A stretch of DNA of 64,000 bases from Triops longicaudatus (lineage: Eukaryota; Arthropoda; Branchiopoda; Notostraca; Triopsidae), in assembly GCA_022885665.1 (NCBI GenBank), contig JAGQDJ010000159.1, positions 59,613 to 123,612 on the forward strand. Direction: 5' to 3'. The position numbers were made by a program, and so were the translations under genes. The stretch's first letter is position 1; each line of letters starts with the position of its first letter. The notes beneath the pieces are model-generated. The model ran no database searches. It was not told where the DNA came from and saw only the letters and a list, made by a program, of their open reading frames with translations. Shown here in pieces: positions 37,801 to 49,074 of this stretch.

Positions 37801-40800
37801 TAATAGGGCTATTTCAAACGTTAGTGAATAGGCGTCCCTTAAAATGACGAAAAGCAAAGCACTGAAGCCGCTCGAAGCGAAGGGTGGTGTGTGGGGGGGG
37901 GGGGGGTTCAGTACCCGCTTCCACCTTGAGCTATTTTGTATAATTTTATGCCTGACAGGCTAGGAAGAAATTGCCAACGCATACTCAAAAAGAGAAACAC
38001 CCATTTTTTTACGCATAGCACTCGTCTCAGCTCTTCATATCCGTAATTCAAATCACCATTTTGTCGAAATTAATTCTTGGGGTACAAAGCCTTCTAAATT
38101 GGTTTGCATGGACCATGGACTGCACACAAAAAGGGTCACAGAGAATTTTTCTCAAGAAATCGAAGGCAGCAATAGAGGTAAAAATAGAAAATTCACTAGG
38201 AATTATCAGCATCTTTTCTTATTCTCAAATTGACCCTTTGTCCGAAATTATATTCACAAGATCCATACGTGTCCGACACATCCCGATGAGCTATCGTGCA
38301 CATGGGAAAAATGAGAAATAAAAAAGCCTAGAATAATGAGAAATAAAAAGAAATGAGAAAAAAAAAATATATTGTTTAAAAAGAAATGTTTCTCGGTAGT
38401 TTCACTTGACTCAACGCTGGGATTAAATGGAGATTACTTGTGTTAATTTGCATAATATCGCAAAATTGTTATTAAGTATGAAGTAATTATACGACAGTGG
38501 AGTTTCTTTTGATATATTTATTATATTGCTTGATTAATAGACACGAATTGGCAAACATTGGAACTGAACATAATTTATTGAAATCAATATATTTATATGA
38601 GACATAGCTCAAAGAATTTTATGAAAATTTGCAGAGCCATGCTTAATAATTATTGGAACCAAAACCAGTCAAAAGAATCGTTACTTGGATGAAACGATTT
38701 CGTTTCGTTCAAACCGTATAGGATCGTTTTTTTTTTTAATGGCCTATGGACACTATTTTAGGGAATTGATGACAAAATTTGTAAAAGTAGGGTTGTGTAA
38801 CCTTTCTTTAATTTGAAACGAGTTGCAAAAATTCCTTTGCACACTTAAAATAAAAATGACAACGCAATCGAAAATGAAAGTAGCAAAATTAAATTCATAC
38901 TCATGTCGCACGTGTTGTTTGTTTGTTCCCTATTAGAACGTTTTCATAAGTAGAAATGCCTTAGTTATCGCGACATCGGTGCTTTTGCAATAACCCGAAT
39001 ATCTGTCACCCCTACGGTATTTGAGTAATTCTGTTTCCAAGCAGATCGCGCTTCAATTGACTCCTTTCGCCTATACTAAATATCTGTATCGCAATACAAG
39101 TTCCAGCACACCTTTATTTCCATATTGCAACACGTCGATATTAAAACGAGAATTAAACGCGAAATTCAAATGTCTTTCGCCTGTTTTAACTATTAATTCT
39201 TGATTAATGGTGCAAATCTAGTGAGATACGTTTCCAGTAGTCTAAGGACTAGTTCGTGAAGAAAATCGGTGAGAACAAATAACGGCAGAAGAGGATGCTG
39301 AAATTCACGTCCTTGGACGCTTAAGTTATCGAAACTTAACTGCGACCGTTTCACGTATAGTCGAAAATACACGACTGCGCATATGCAAACAGGACTGCTG
39401 CCGTTTTGTAAAAATTTAATTTTGGACTAATTTATTTACCTTAGCATTGAAACAAGTGAAGTTTGCGAAACGTTGCGAATAAGAACCTGTAATTCGCTCT
39501 TCCTTTTTATGGCTTCGTGCTTTCCAGATTTTCCACTAGAAAATCGTAAGAACCTGCTAGGAAGTAATGTTGTCGTTGGCCAAGAGCTTGTTGTCCCCCA
39601 TTTCACTCTTTTTCCACGCTTGCTTGTCTGTCTTGCTTTTCTACGGAGGTTTCAGTTGCGTAAGACCGAAGCAGTGTCTCGAAAGCGCTCTTTGTTGCAA
39701 AAATGCACATAAAGGTGGGACGGGATGTACACCGTAAAAGTTATCCCCAGTTAATGGTAAAAGTTATCCCCATCCTGGATCCCGCGATTTTCGGTGTTAA
39801 ATTTTCTCCCATTACTTAGTTAACTTTTGTCGTGAAATGGCGATTTTTTTTTTCATAAAATAGTGAAATGTTATCATAAAAGGTTGAAACTTCTTTTATA
39901 ATGGTAGCTTTTACTGACTTTCATAAAGAGTTTCCCATTTATGGGGAGAAAATTAAACCCGGAAATAGCGGGACCTAAGATAAAGTTTTTCTACTATTAA
40001 CTGGGACAATTTTTTACAGTGATTAGCCAAAGATTTTTTTTTTTACGGAGCACTGTTGCCTTACTTTCAAACTAGTTATAGCTCAGCACTTGCGGGGGCT
40101 TTATATATATTTTTTATTTCATTCGTCGGCGTGAGCTTTGCTCGTTACCGTACATCATTTCACTTCAATAGTTGTTGATGTAACAGTAAAAGAATAACAA
40201 ATATACACTAAGGGGGCTTTATATAGTTAACATTATTTTAACTTAAAAAAAGCTACGCTCCTCTCCAATGGCAGAGTCCCTTTTTTTGGTGGAGTTAAAA
40301 AAAAGGACAAAAGGAAGAAAAAGCCCGAATTTGAGGAACATGTCCCTGTTTCCATTTTAGTGCAACGTTCCTGCAGCTGTAAAACAATTTTATCTACTAA
40401 ACTCTCTTACGTTTACGGAAAATGTTATTTCCAATTTTTTCTGATTGTTTTTTTTTTTCTCCCACTTTTCTTTTAGTATCCAAGGCTACGATTGTCGGCA
40501 GTGGCGAACTTTTCATTCGCACTGGTAGCGATATTAATATCACGTGCCTCGCCCTAGAGTCTCCGCAACCACCGCCGTACTTTTATTGGTACCACGGTGG
40601 CCAGGTAAGAAATTGGATTTTTTCGGCGCTGATAAACGCGGTTTTTATGGACTTGGTTACTACAGGTTCTCAATTACTCTGCTCGTGGTGGACTGAGTGT
40701 AACAACGGATCGAACTGCAAAATCCAGTACCTTGTTACTAGCTCGTGCGCGACAGGAGGACTCCGGGAATTACAGCTGTGTTCCAGTGGGGGCTGAACTA

Positions 40801-40828
40801 GCTTCAATCCACGTGCATGTCCTCAACG
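13814..40828 (+). CDS. dpr: Dpr-family two-immunoglobulin cell-surface protein, 3' end not found
   Basis: Dpr proteins are arthropod neuronal surface proteins that bind DIP partners in synapse specification. Exons: candidate signal peptide 13814-13880 (MLGTNCKSCGLGILVIFGLA, phase 1), then 30410-30588, 36285-36589, 36668-36732, 40477-40604 and 40666-40828. All phases fit, giving 302 residues so far. Ig1 runs from VVTTVGQTAFLHCRVKN (Cys73), through the family signature WMRQRDLHILTVG and DWTLRI, to LYECQVSTEPKIS (Cys188). Ig2 runs from SGSDINITC-like GSDINITCLALESP (Cys229) with FYWYHGG, through VLNYSARGGLSV, to DSGNYSCVPVGAELASIHVHVLN (Cys286). Ig1 has an unusual insertion of about 50 residues. 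The next bases after exon 6 are GGT TAG; a donor GTTAGC is used by analogy with relatives, which continue to a membrane or GPI anchor. The first exon is the least certain part (about 0.5); the Ig exons are near certain. Confidence 0.85.
16030..16078. repeat. ATTT-type low-complexity tract
   Basis: Repeated TTTA/TTTTA units following a short A run; simple-sequence DNA. Confidence 0.8.
20150..20500. mobile_element. Degenerate pogo/Tigger-like element relics
   Basis: Several pogo-type terminal words occur close together: AACGAAATTCGGATATAACG near 20175, GGTTTTACTG followed by TA near 20285, CAGTAAATTCTCGTTATAGC at 20319, and GGTTTTACTTG followed by TA near 20485. At least two partial or nested copies seem present. 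No transposase frame is visible. Exact boundaries are uncertain. Confidence 0.45.
28457..28508. repeat. 26-bp tandem duplication, two copies
   Basis: The A-rich unit ATACATAAATAGAAAATAAG plus six further A occurs twice in direct succession with no visible difference. Confidence 0.85.
31414..33324. mobile_element. Putative DNA transposon, 1.9 kb, ACTACACTG termini
   Basis: The ends are perfect 9-bp inverted repeats, ACTACACTG at 31414-31422 and CAGTGTAGT at 33316-33324. Inside each is a run of A (or T) and then related words (GTTTACTAACTTTAC inside the left end; GATTAACATACAAAAGTTTTAC inside the right end, reverse-complemented). Both arms are rich in GTAAAA/TTTACGA words, suggesting long degenerate terminal repeats. 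The central part (about 32000-32640) differs in composition. No transposase domain was recognised in its short frames. Confidence 0.5.
34643..34665. promoter_or_regulatory. Perfect palindrome with two CRE/bZIP-type half elements
   Basis: TTTACGTCACA, one A, then TGTGACGTAAA: 11-bp arms with a 1-bp spacer. Each arm contains TTACGTCA or TGACGTAA, a CREB/ATF/PAR-bZIP-type site. Whether it acts as an enhancer for the Dpr gene is inference. Confidence 0.5.
37890..37906. repeat. Poly-G homopolymer
   Basis: A run of about 16 G preceded by GTGTG. Length in the assembly may be unreliable, as at the gap near 6788. Confidence 0.8.
39730..40021. mobile_element. Foldback MITE with long terminal inverted repeats, 292 bp
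   Basis: The left arm (39730 to about 39815) and right arm (about 39933-40021, reverse-complemented) align over roughly 85 bp. CACCGTAAAAGTTATCCCC pairs with CACTGTAAAAAATTGTCCC. Both then read CAGTTAAT(G/A)GTA, followed by TCCCGC(G/T)ATTT(T/C)CGG and AATTTTCTCCC. The CACTGTAAAA end resembles the termini of the 31414-33324 element. No coding capacity. Confidence 0.75.
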
Positions 40829-43800
40829 GTTAGCATTTTCATACTCATCATTACGTGTCACTATGGTGCATGACTATTAAGCCTGTCTAAATACGGGAAT
40901 AATCGTATTCGCTTATGAACAGGAGAAAAACCGGCTGCCATGCAACACGGGAATGGAGGTTTTGCCGCCCAACCTTTGCCGAGTACACTATGGTTCTTAA
41001 CGCTCATTATGTGGCGGAATGCGAGATGATCCTCAAAAGGTCCAAGCATCACTTTGTGCACCTACATCGCTAGTGAACGGTTGTGAACAGAAATTATTAC
41101 GCTCTATGGGCGAAGTGGAATAGTTTTCGTGGCTGAAGTGCGAGTTTGACGGTAGCAAACAATGAAGTATATCTGGAGAAGTGCCTGAAGAACACGAAGT
41201 GAGATATGAGAAGCTTTTCACTTCCTAAAACCGTTTGTAAACTCCTTGTGAACTGAAGCTCTGTTACAGAGATTTACATCCCCTGAAGTCGCGTTCTTCA
41301 GTGTAGAAGTATTGCATGGCTCATCTAATTCTCGTTGATGCGGCGTATTTCGACAAATTGTGCAGCAACAGGAAAGCAGTCCTGAAATGAAATCAACCAG
41401 AAAGCTGCCCGTGAGGGATATGAAATCCTTGTATGAATGTTCCCTGTAATAGGCACTCTTCCACGGTGATATCAAGATACATGAAGTTCAAATGTATTCC
41501 TCGTGATCATATTTCATGAAAACACGCCAATTAATTCTGACAGGCAAAACGTGAAGAGGTTCCCAGACCCTAAACAGTAACTCGAGGGGTTCTGGAATTT
41601 ACGGAGCCTTAATTACTAATCATTTCCTGGACGATTCCAGCGATAATCGAGTGTCCTTTTCTGTAGATAGTTCTAGATTTAATTTTTGATTACTTTTCAA
41701 TATTTAAGCACTTTCTAGATCCTAAAATGCCGGGTCTTAATTGAAACTGGTCTTTCCAATTTCCTTTTTTTCTAATATAAATTGATTTTTTTCCGTCGTC
41801 GTTGTGGTTGGAAGAGCTCGGGTGATTGCAAGACAACGATCAGCTCTACGAGGAACTTGCAGCGTTGCATAGCCGGAACAACAGCTATCGTTATGAAGAA
41901 GAGACGGTTACAAAAAAAAATCCATGCATGCTTTGCAAAAAGAGAAGAAAAAAGAGGACTGGTGGCTTGACTTGCAGGGCGACCGAGAAATCAGCAAGAG
42001 GAAAGGCTTAAAAGACAGTACAAGAAAGTTTCAAGGCAAGGCCGTCTGTGACACATTTCTCATCCATTTTACGCTATGTGCATCATGGGTAGAACGACGC
42101 GCAAGAGGTTTGTGGTTGATGTCCATTCCTCGTTGAATGACTCTGTTCGCCTGTGCCTGATATTTTATTACCTACTGCTCTCAGCGACTCTTTCCATTCC
42201 TTCGAGTGTAGGAAGGACCTTGCATGATAAATGGACTGGAGCAAATCGTCCCCATAGTTTCCCATAGCTCTTGATTACCGATACTCCCTGAAGTAGCCAT
42301 CCCCAAGCCAACCGAAAAGTGTACGCAGCCCAACTGGAAACTGCTTATTGCTTAGCATGGGGGAATCCTGTTCTTTTTTTCAAGCTTTCATGTTGCAGTA
42401 TCAAACCACCCTTAACTCTTTTCTCCTAGAACTTTTATTGAGGTAATCGGAGAATTTTACTGCGTGACATCTTTCGCAGTCTACAGGCGACCCCTGATTT
42501 ATGCAAATCGATTTGTAAGATTGTCGCTACATTGCAGCTTAAACAGGCATGATTTGTCGCCCTTGGCGCCAACTTTTTAGTAAAATGCGAGCACAAAAGC
42601 CAAACCTTATGACGGATTTAACGGTCTTGGTATGTGCGAAATTTAATAGGCGTCCCTTCGAAAAGAGGCTAACCTGGGATAAACATCAAGCCGTTCATAT
42701 ACTTCCGCTTAGGTACGTAAGAGCTTGTGTGTTCTACATTGTACTTGTATGTTCAGTACATCAGCATTGTCATACTGGCAGCAACGGTGGGTGTTTCGAG
42801 TTCAACAAGATCCCTGCTGTACATCTTTTCGACACCCAAGCGCAGTTATCTTCTCCGATATGCGAAGTTTACAATTCAGGTGGCAGAGAAACGTGACACT
42901 CGCTTTGGGATTGCTGAAAAGCGCTTTGAGTTCAAGTCTTCTTCAGAGGCGTTTAAGTAAACTTTGTTCATGAAAATAACGGTGTTGCTAAGATACGACC
43001 TACTTCTGTTGTGACAAGGGTGGGTGTGTAAATTTTGCATGTTGATCCCTTTCTGTGCTCAAAAAGAAATCTAATTTGGAAACCGAATTTAACCGTCACT
43101 CACAAAAAGTGGGATGGGCGAATTATTGAGGCAGGTACCAAGGGCAGAACAATTTGAGGCTGTCTACCCGTGTTATAGGAAATCCACGCATTCAGTAGCA
43201 TTCTTTATTTTCAGCATAACCAAACAAGATAAAAGGAAACTTCTGAAAGCATTCAAAGAAAAAAAAAGATCACTCGAGTAAACACGTCCTCAGTTCCACT
43301 TTCAGCTTTAAAAAAAAAGTTACTTTTCAGCTGATATTCTAGCGATCTTTGGCTTCAGAGTTCCTAACTAGCTCTTACTGGTAAAGAATAATAACCAACG
43401 GAGTCGTGGTTTAAGCCATAAACACGTTTAGAGGAAACCGACATTGTTATTCTTAGCATAAGACCTTTGAACCTTTGGACACGTGCTTATTTAACATTAT
43501 CGCCTAAGACGCGGGTAGAATAAAACTAAGTACGCCACATTACCGTGAAAATTGAGTTGTACTTCTTTCAAATAGCAAAAAGTACCGCAGATGGAGAGAG
43601 ACCAGACAAAGCAAGAGCAAATTCTAGTGACAACTTTTTACTTTTTGGTTTTCTTAAGCCAGCCAAACCCTAATGAGCACTTACGCTAATGAATCGCCCT
43701 AACCTATTCTCAAAGTCATGCCGCTACATTAGTAACGGCGTGTTCGAAGAAGTAGACACAAAAGAAAAATAATGCCCATCCCTAGTTCTGTGATTTGCAG

Positions 43801-43868
43801 AAGTAGTTAAGAGCGTAATGACCATAATGAGGAAGACAGTTTCTTAGTGGGGCCGGGCCGTGGCCTTT

Positions 43869-44085
43869 GCAGCAATCTATCGACGCCAGGATCCTTCGCA
43901 CACTAGCGGAATCCAATGGGGATCATTTAAGAGCCATCGTGCCGACGAAAGTTCTAGCGGCAAGCGTGGCCAGAAAGGAATCGTTGAAGATCGCAAACCT
44001 AGAGTTGTGGGCCGGGAATTGGGACGATGCTCTTGTGACCAAGTTTTTGGAATGTATCCAGAAAAACAAAAGGTTTTTCTCTTGA
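43869..44085 (+). pseudogene. Possible orphan exon or gene fragment with leucine-rich-repeat-like pattern
   Basis: After a plausible acceptor (TTTGCAG at 43862-43868) an open frame reads QSIDARILRTLAES, then VPTKVLAASVARKESLKIAN and DDALVTKFLECIQKNK, and ends at TGA 44083-44085. The spacing of hydrophobic residues resembles the ribonuclease-inhibitor-like repeats abundant in some crustacean proteins. Only one to two repeats are present, with no start codon context and no neighbouring exon found. It could be a decayed copy, a stray exon or chance. Confidence 0.3.
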
Positions 44086-45669
44086 TCGAGAGGGTCAGTA
44101 TAGTTTTACCGTTAACCTCCATCAGCTTCTTTCTTTATCCTCAATAGCTACCCCGCCCCCTTGTCTTGCCATAAGTAACCTTTCTTCTTAGAAAACTTCT
44201 CTTCTGGGGGCTCCACAATACTGGAGATTTGTCCTAAGGCTACTGCGTACACCCGTGCCTACGATCCTGACCCCTCCGTCCGTAACAATTGCTTCTGTGT
44301 GTCTGAATTTTACGATTTCCTTCCTCCCAATACTTCACGAAGTTACTCAACGAGGGACTCCTCTGCTTCAGCGAACGACAAAAAGGCCGAGCGGACAGTG
44401 CTTTCACTGAAAGGCATGCTTCAAAGGAGAGAAATAGTTTGGCAAGGCATCGACTATGCATTAAGGGATAGAAAACATACGGAATTGCTGTTAAGGGTGC
44501 AATTGCTTGCAGTGCAAACTTTAAAAGTCGTTCTGACTTTTTTCTCTCTATTCGGAAGCATTTACTTAACCCGGACTTGAAAATGGACACCAACAACTTT
44601 TTGTTCGCTTCTCATTTTTCATCTCTCTGTCTGAATTTAGTAATTTCATTCAACTACCATGACCTGACCCCTTTTTTAATGTTTGCCAATGAAGGCCTCC
44701 TCGTTGGACTGCAAGCTCTTAGTATTCATTAGAAACGATGTAGGAGTAATTGAAGTTAGCGCTGGATCTGCACTTTCACGTTTTCTTTCCTTTTTGTCTC
44801 AACCTTGTCGTCTGTCTTCATTCAAAAGCTTCGTCGGAGCTGTTAGTTCCACTTTTTTATTACTTTTCGTGTTTTAGGCGCCACATTTATCACTTGGCAT
44901 GGGCGATAAAGAAAGGACCAATCACTTCGTTGCTGACGCGCATTAACCTCGAATAGAAATAGGGGACTGTCACTCTCTCTACCGGCGGCTTAACCCCCTC
45001 ACTTTATTTTGCTGGCATTTTTATTCCTGGCGTGTCAACCCTTACCGGTTGAAAAAACAATAGTGGCGTCAAATACATAATAACAAAAGAATTTCGTTGT
45101 TGTTCCAAATGTGCATTTCAGTAACCTAGAAAATAAATTTACCGTACGTGTTACCATTACGCTAGAACTGAACTGATGGATGTTCCCCTGCAGGGGAAAG
45201 AATCGATTAGGGGTGTAAGGTCAAGTTGTTAGCTGCTGTGCAGATAAGAATGTATTATGCTCTCAATTACAGTACCAATTATTCAGTGAAAGACTCAGGG
45301 GATTAGAATAAGCCGCGGCCTCGAGGCCTTCACGTAGCAAAAGATGCCTGATCCAGTTAAGGAAAATGGAAATACGCTCCTATGTGGGCTTTTCAGTTTT
45401 ACCCATAAATTCCCCAACCCGCTGTGTGTCTTTGCAATTCACTAAGCACGCGATGCGTATATGAAACACTGCAAGGCGCTTGATTTGGCAGCGAACCACT
45501 TCGTCATTTCCCCTGTTTACATATTCACAACAAAAGAAAAGGTGTGCGCCTTCGGTAATTAATGACAGCCCATAGAACCCAGTTTTGCTTTTCCCATTTC
45601 TCTCAAGCAGATCATTGTCCTGGCTCCCCAAAAGCAAACGTGGGTTGCGAAAAGGTTCTTGTTCCAGTT

Positions 45670-45675
45670 TTTATT
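45670..45675 (-). terminator. Polyadenylation signal of the major facilitator gene
   Basis: AATAAA on the minus strand, 15 bp beyond the stop codon at 45691-45693. It is very close to the stop, so the 3' UTR would be short. Confidence 0.55.
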
Positions 45676-45690
45676 GTATTTTCTTTCCAT

Positions 45691-47088
45691 TCACAATCCA
45701 TTCTGGACGCCCTGTTTATCCATGGAACGCTGGATTAGCATAGCTCTGAAAACAGCGACGGCTCCAGCCGCCGTGAGTAATACCATAATTAAAAATACGC
45801 CTCCCCATCCCCAATGTTGTGCGGCTAAGCCAATTAAAGGACCTTCGAGGAAAGTTCCCATACTTCCCGCTCCGTTTACAAGGCCACTTAGGGCCGCTCC
45901 GGCGTCTCTGCCGTCCTTTTCGCCTAATCTTGCAGGAATAGCTCCACACAGCAAAGTGTCCGGTCCGCAATTAGTTACACCAGCGAGAAACAAAAACAAA
46001 ACGTTGCCCACGACTCCCCATTGGGCCGTCAATAAGAAAGAGAGCAAAGAAATAGCGCTGAGCAAGATGAGAATCCAAATGGCGAGAAGTGTGCGCCCCC
46101 CGAAAAGTCGGTTCACAATGACTCCTATGAGCGCCGTACCAAACCCACCGCCGATCTCGAAAACTGTCGACATTAAGCCGGCTTGTGCTCGGCCATAGTG
46201 TAACGAGTCCAGCAGATACAGAGGTAGCCACATGTACATGCAGTACCGCACTACTTTAATACAAAACACGGTAAATGTAATTTCCGGGATTAAGGGAATG
46301 CTCCACAAATCAACCCAGGCTCTCCAGCGGGATAGACGTTTGGCGACAGGAGCCGGGTCTTCGGTAAGTACGGTCGAGTCGGGTTGATGGAGTGGTACTC
46401 GCTCGGGGCACACTTCCTGGACGGTATCTTGATACACGGGGGTATTATCGAAAGCATTTTTTTCCGCGGGTGTCCGGACAACTACATAGGTTAACAAGGC
46501 TAAAACGATTACTAACAAAGAGGGGCACAGATGTACGTATTGCCAACCGTACGCCACTTGGAGTCCCACCGCTAATCCAGTACCCGCGACTCCACCCACA
46601 AATGCGGACAAGCCAAAGATTCCGAAGATGGTATGGGAAACCTTGTTACCAGAGTGCACTAGCCAAGCGGCCAGAGTTTTGGAGCAAGCAGGCCAAGAAA
46701 CGGCTAAAGCGGTGCCGTTGGTAGCTAGTAAAAGTAGCCATATGATATAAGAATTCCATAGCCCAAATGTAGCCATGCTCAGACCGCTGACCAATAAACA
46801 GAGCGTTAAAGTCCGTCGAGGGCCGAAACGATCTGCTAAAGGTCCCAGTGCTAGCTGCATAAAAGCATATGGGAAGAGCAGAGCTGCGTCGAGAAGTCCT
46901 AGCTGGAGGCGGCTTAATTGAAATTCTTGGGCCAAGTCGCCTTTGATGACACCTATAGGCTTTCGCAGCAAGTACGTGCTGCCATAAGCCAGCCACAAAA
47001 CCGAAAATAACAAATAACGATAACGCTTGGCCGACATGGACAGGATTGGATTAATTATGGCCCAGTGAGCCTCGGCGAACAGCTCCAT
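45691..47088 (-). CDS. SLC37/OPA-type major facilitator transporter, intronless
   Basis: A 12-helix major facilitator of the organophosphate:phosphate antiporter type; SLC37 members exchange sugar phosphates for phosphate. One 465-codon frame; the ATG at 47088 is used because the in-frame codon two upstream is GTG. Helix 1 is YLLFSVLWLAYGSTYLL, followed by RKPIGVIKGDL, the SLC37/GlpT-type motif. The loop 2-3 signature is GPLADRFGPRRTL (residues about 80-95). A charged loop of about 60 residues lies between helices 6 and 7 (about 210-265). The second half has VGNVLFLFLAGVTNCGPDTL and LEGPLIGLAAQHWGW. No introns. Head-to-head with LRRC28 (667 bp between starts). The exact substrate and SLC37 subtype cannot be assigned. 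Confidence 0.85.
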   Translation of the reverse strand: MELFAEAHWAIINPILSMSAKRYRYLLFSVLWLAYGSTYLLRKPIGVIKGDLAQEFQLSRLQLGLLDAALLFPYAFMQLALGPLADRFGPRRTLTLCLLVSGLSMATFGLWNSYIIWLLLLATNGTALAVSWPACSKTLAAWLVHSGNKVSHTIFGIFGLSAFVGGVAGTGLAVGLQVAYGWQYVHLCPSLLVIVLALLTYVVVRTPAEKNAFDNTPVYQDTVQEVCPERVPLHQPDSTVLTEDPAPVAKRLSRWRAWVDLWSIPLIPEITFTVFCIKVVRYCMYMWLPLYLLDSLHYGRAQAGLMSTVFEIGGGFGTALIGVIVNRLFGGRTLLAIWILILLSAISLLSFLLTAQWGVVGNVLFLFLAGVTNCGPDTLLCGAIPARLGEKDGRDAGAALSGLVNGAGSMGTFLEGPLIGLAAQHWGWGGVFLIMVLLTAAGAVAVFRAMLIQRSMDKQGVQNGL

Positions 47089-47755
47089 TTTCACAGCTGA
47101 AACCGCTTGTTGATGAACTATCTTAAACAGGTGCTTAGAACTTCTTTTTTATGGGTATGGAAAGTTCTTTTCCATGGGAGCAGGTAGAAGAAGGCTGTCG
47201 ATCAGTTCAGCGGCTTTGACACATTGCGGCTCGTGCTGGGATGGACAGTTGGACTTAACGTAAATTTTCGTATTTTTTTATTTGGTTACTTGAGTCGGCT
47301 GGCATACACTACGGTTAATAAGCAAAGTTTTCCGGTTAATAATGTTAGTTACGTGGGAGAAGACTGGTCGACATCAATAGACCAGCTACGTACACCGACA
47401 CGAGCCATGTTCTAAAGCTGAGGGGCTGGGAATGGCACATGCGCATTTCAGACGTAACATACAATAAGATTGTTTCTAGTCTGAATAGTGTGATGAATAC
47501 GTAGGATAAATAGTCGGAAGACCCGTAAGCGATATATGAGATAGGGTCATTTGTTGCGATTTTCTTTCCGATTTGCTTACAGTCATTGGGGACGATCGTT
47601 CAGTTTTCGTGTGGTAGGCTTTTTTCTTAATACCCCAGAGTAAAAAGATAGCTGTGCTATTTTTGTCTCCTTAGCTTCTTGGCTAAAATTCAAAATCATT
47701 CAATTCAGACTTTCCATCGCAGAAAGTGGTTAGCGTGTACGGTCTTTTAAGCAAA
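47089..47755. promoter_or_regulatory. Shared upstream region, major facilitator and LRRC28
   Basis: 667 bp between divergent start codons; it must hold both promoters and 5' UTRs. No specific element was recognised. Confidence 0.45.
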
Positions 47756-49069
47756 ATGCATATATTTCTTGACAGAGAGATGGTGCGTGAAATCGGTGAG
47801 CGAATCATTCTTCATTGGAATTACCGAGGGCTGTCGACATTGCCGGTGGAATTACTGGAGTTCGGCGAACACGTCCACGAAGTGTATCTCAAACAGAATA
47901 TCATATCTCAACTAGTATTGTTGCGTATAGCCTAGTTCGTTTTTATTAAAAAGTTTTGTGTGTTTTCAGCCACAAGATCTTCATAAACTCAAGAACTTGA
48001 CAAACTTATATCTCCAAGCCAACCGACTGACAAGTCTTCCGGACTCAATTGGAAGTTTGAGCGCGTTGGAAATTTTGGATTTGAGTCAGAACCATCTCAA
48101 CAGCGTGCCAGATAGCTTTGGAAACCTTCGCAATTTAAAACGCTTAGTACTCACAGACAATGCGTTAGCAACCCTACCTATGAGTAAATATTGGAACATT
48201 TTACTGATTTTTTTTCTTTTTAATAATGGTAATGTACGAGTTGTTTGCTTATAGGTATTGGAAATTTGGGCTCATTGGTGTCGTTGCAAGTTAGTCGCAA
48301 CCAGCTACGGAGGTTAACAGATTCCTTGGTCAATTGTTCTCACCTCGAAGAACTCCAAGCTGATCAGAACTTTCTAAAAGAGCTACCTTTTAGTATCGCA
48401 TTTCTACCCCGTCTGCGATGTTTGCGCGTCTGCAGTAATGAGTTACGATATTTACCTCCGGGTCCCTTTTTAAGCTTGAAGACATTTTATTTTGATAACA
48501 ATCCGGGCGTTAATTACATTCCTACCATGCTGGTGAATAGGCTTCTTCCCAATCATCTCCGATTTTACAAGTATGCGAAACTTTTTTGGTACTGCTCTTC
48601 GGGCTTTTCAACGACCAATCTTATCGTTTTCAGATGTCAAGACCGTAGCTTTCCGTATGACAAAAGTGATGGAATTGTGGTTCAAGTTTGTCTTCCTTCG
48701 GGAGTAGCCCGTCTTCAAATTTATAAGCAGTTGGATCATATATCTTTACCTACACTTCACCGCATGGTACCGACCTTATTGGAACTTTCGCTGCGATATA
48801 TTGCGTTTTCCGACTACCACTATGTGACGGATCATTTACCAATGGTATTGCGAAAGCACATTGAACAAGGACCGTTAGCTCTCTGCTGTCAATGCGCCAA
48901 GCCGATATTCACTGATGCATCTCTAAGTTTCTCTTTCCTTGAGCTGGAAGCAGATCGTAATCAAATTATTGTGGCTTATTTGGCATGTACGTCTTCTTGT
49001 CTTGCGGACTTTTTCCGTATGAATTCCAATATTACGAGGTTAACCTGGCATTGTGATGACAAACTATAA
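47756..49069 (+). CDS. LRRC28: Leucine-rich repeat-containing protein 28 homologue
   Basis: Family knowledge: a conserved animal LRR protein of unclear function. Four exons, 47756-47914, 47970-48183, 48255-48570 and 48634-49069, give 374 residues (human 367). The N-terminal part matches the family: LHWNYRGLSTLPVELLEF. Typical 23-residue repeats follow, for example LTNLYLQANRLTSLPDSIGS and LEILDLSQNHLNSVPDSFGN, up to about residue 235. The C-terminal half carries the LRRC28-specific cysteine-rich region: LPTLHRMVPTLLELSLRYIA, GPLALCCQCAKPIF and IVAYLACTSSCLADFF, matching the human CxxC and CxxxC arrangement. Introns are 55-71 nt. The ATG at 47756 is the first in-frame ATG; the preceding in-frame codons start at GTG. 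AATAAA overlaps the stop codon. Confidence 0.93.
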
Positions 49070-49074
49070 ATAAA
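49069..49074 (+). terminator. Polyadenylation signal overlapping the LRRC28 stop
   Basis: AATAAA starts on the last base of the TAA stop (49067-49069). It may or may not be used, since it would leave almost no 3' UTR. Confidence 0.4.

Larger units (their letters stand above)
36733..40476 (+). other. Intron of the Dpr gene between Ig1 and Ig2
   Basis: A 3.7 kb AT-rich intron. It contains a poly-G tract near 37890-37905, repeated ATGAGAAATAAAAA words at 38310-38365, and the inverted-repeat element at 39730-40021. No gene is supported. Confidence 0.6.
40829..45690. other. Region right of the last visible Dpr exon; no firm gene
   Basis: The missing C-terminal exon(s) of the Dpr gene are expected somewhere here or not at all. 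A hydrophobic frame near 42076-42267 and another near 42725-42960 could encode a membrane anchor but neither has supporting similarity. A leucine-rich-like frame lies at 43869-44085. A perfect palindrome TTCCCCTGCAGGGGAA sits at 45183-45198. Confidence 0.4.

Noticed and set aside
42076..42267. Hydrophobic frame as possible Dpr membrane anchor
   Set aside because: No acceptor in the right phase next to it and no similarity; the Dpr terminus stays unresolved.
45659..46198. 179-codon plus-strand frame over the transporter
   Set aside because: Antisense shadow of the minus-strand major facilitator.
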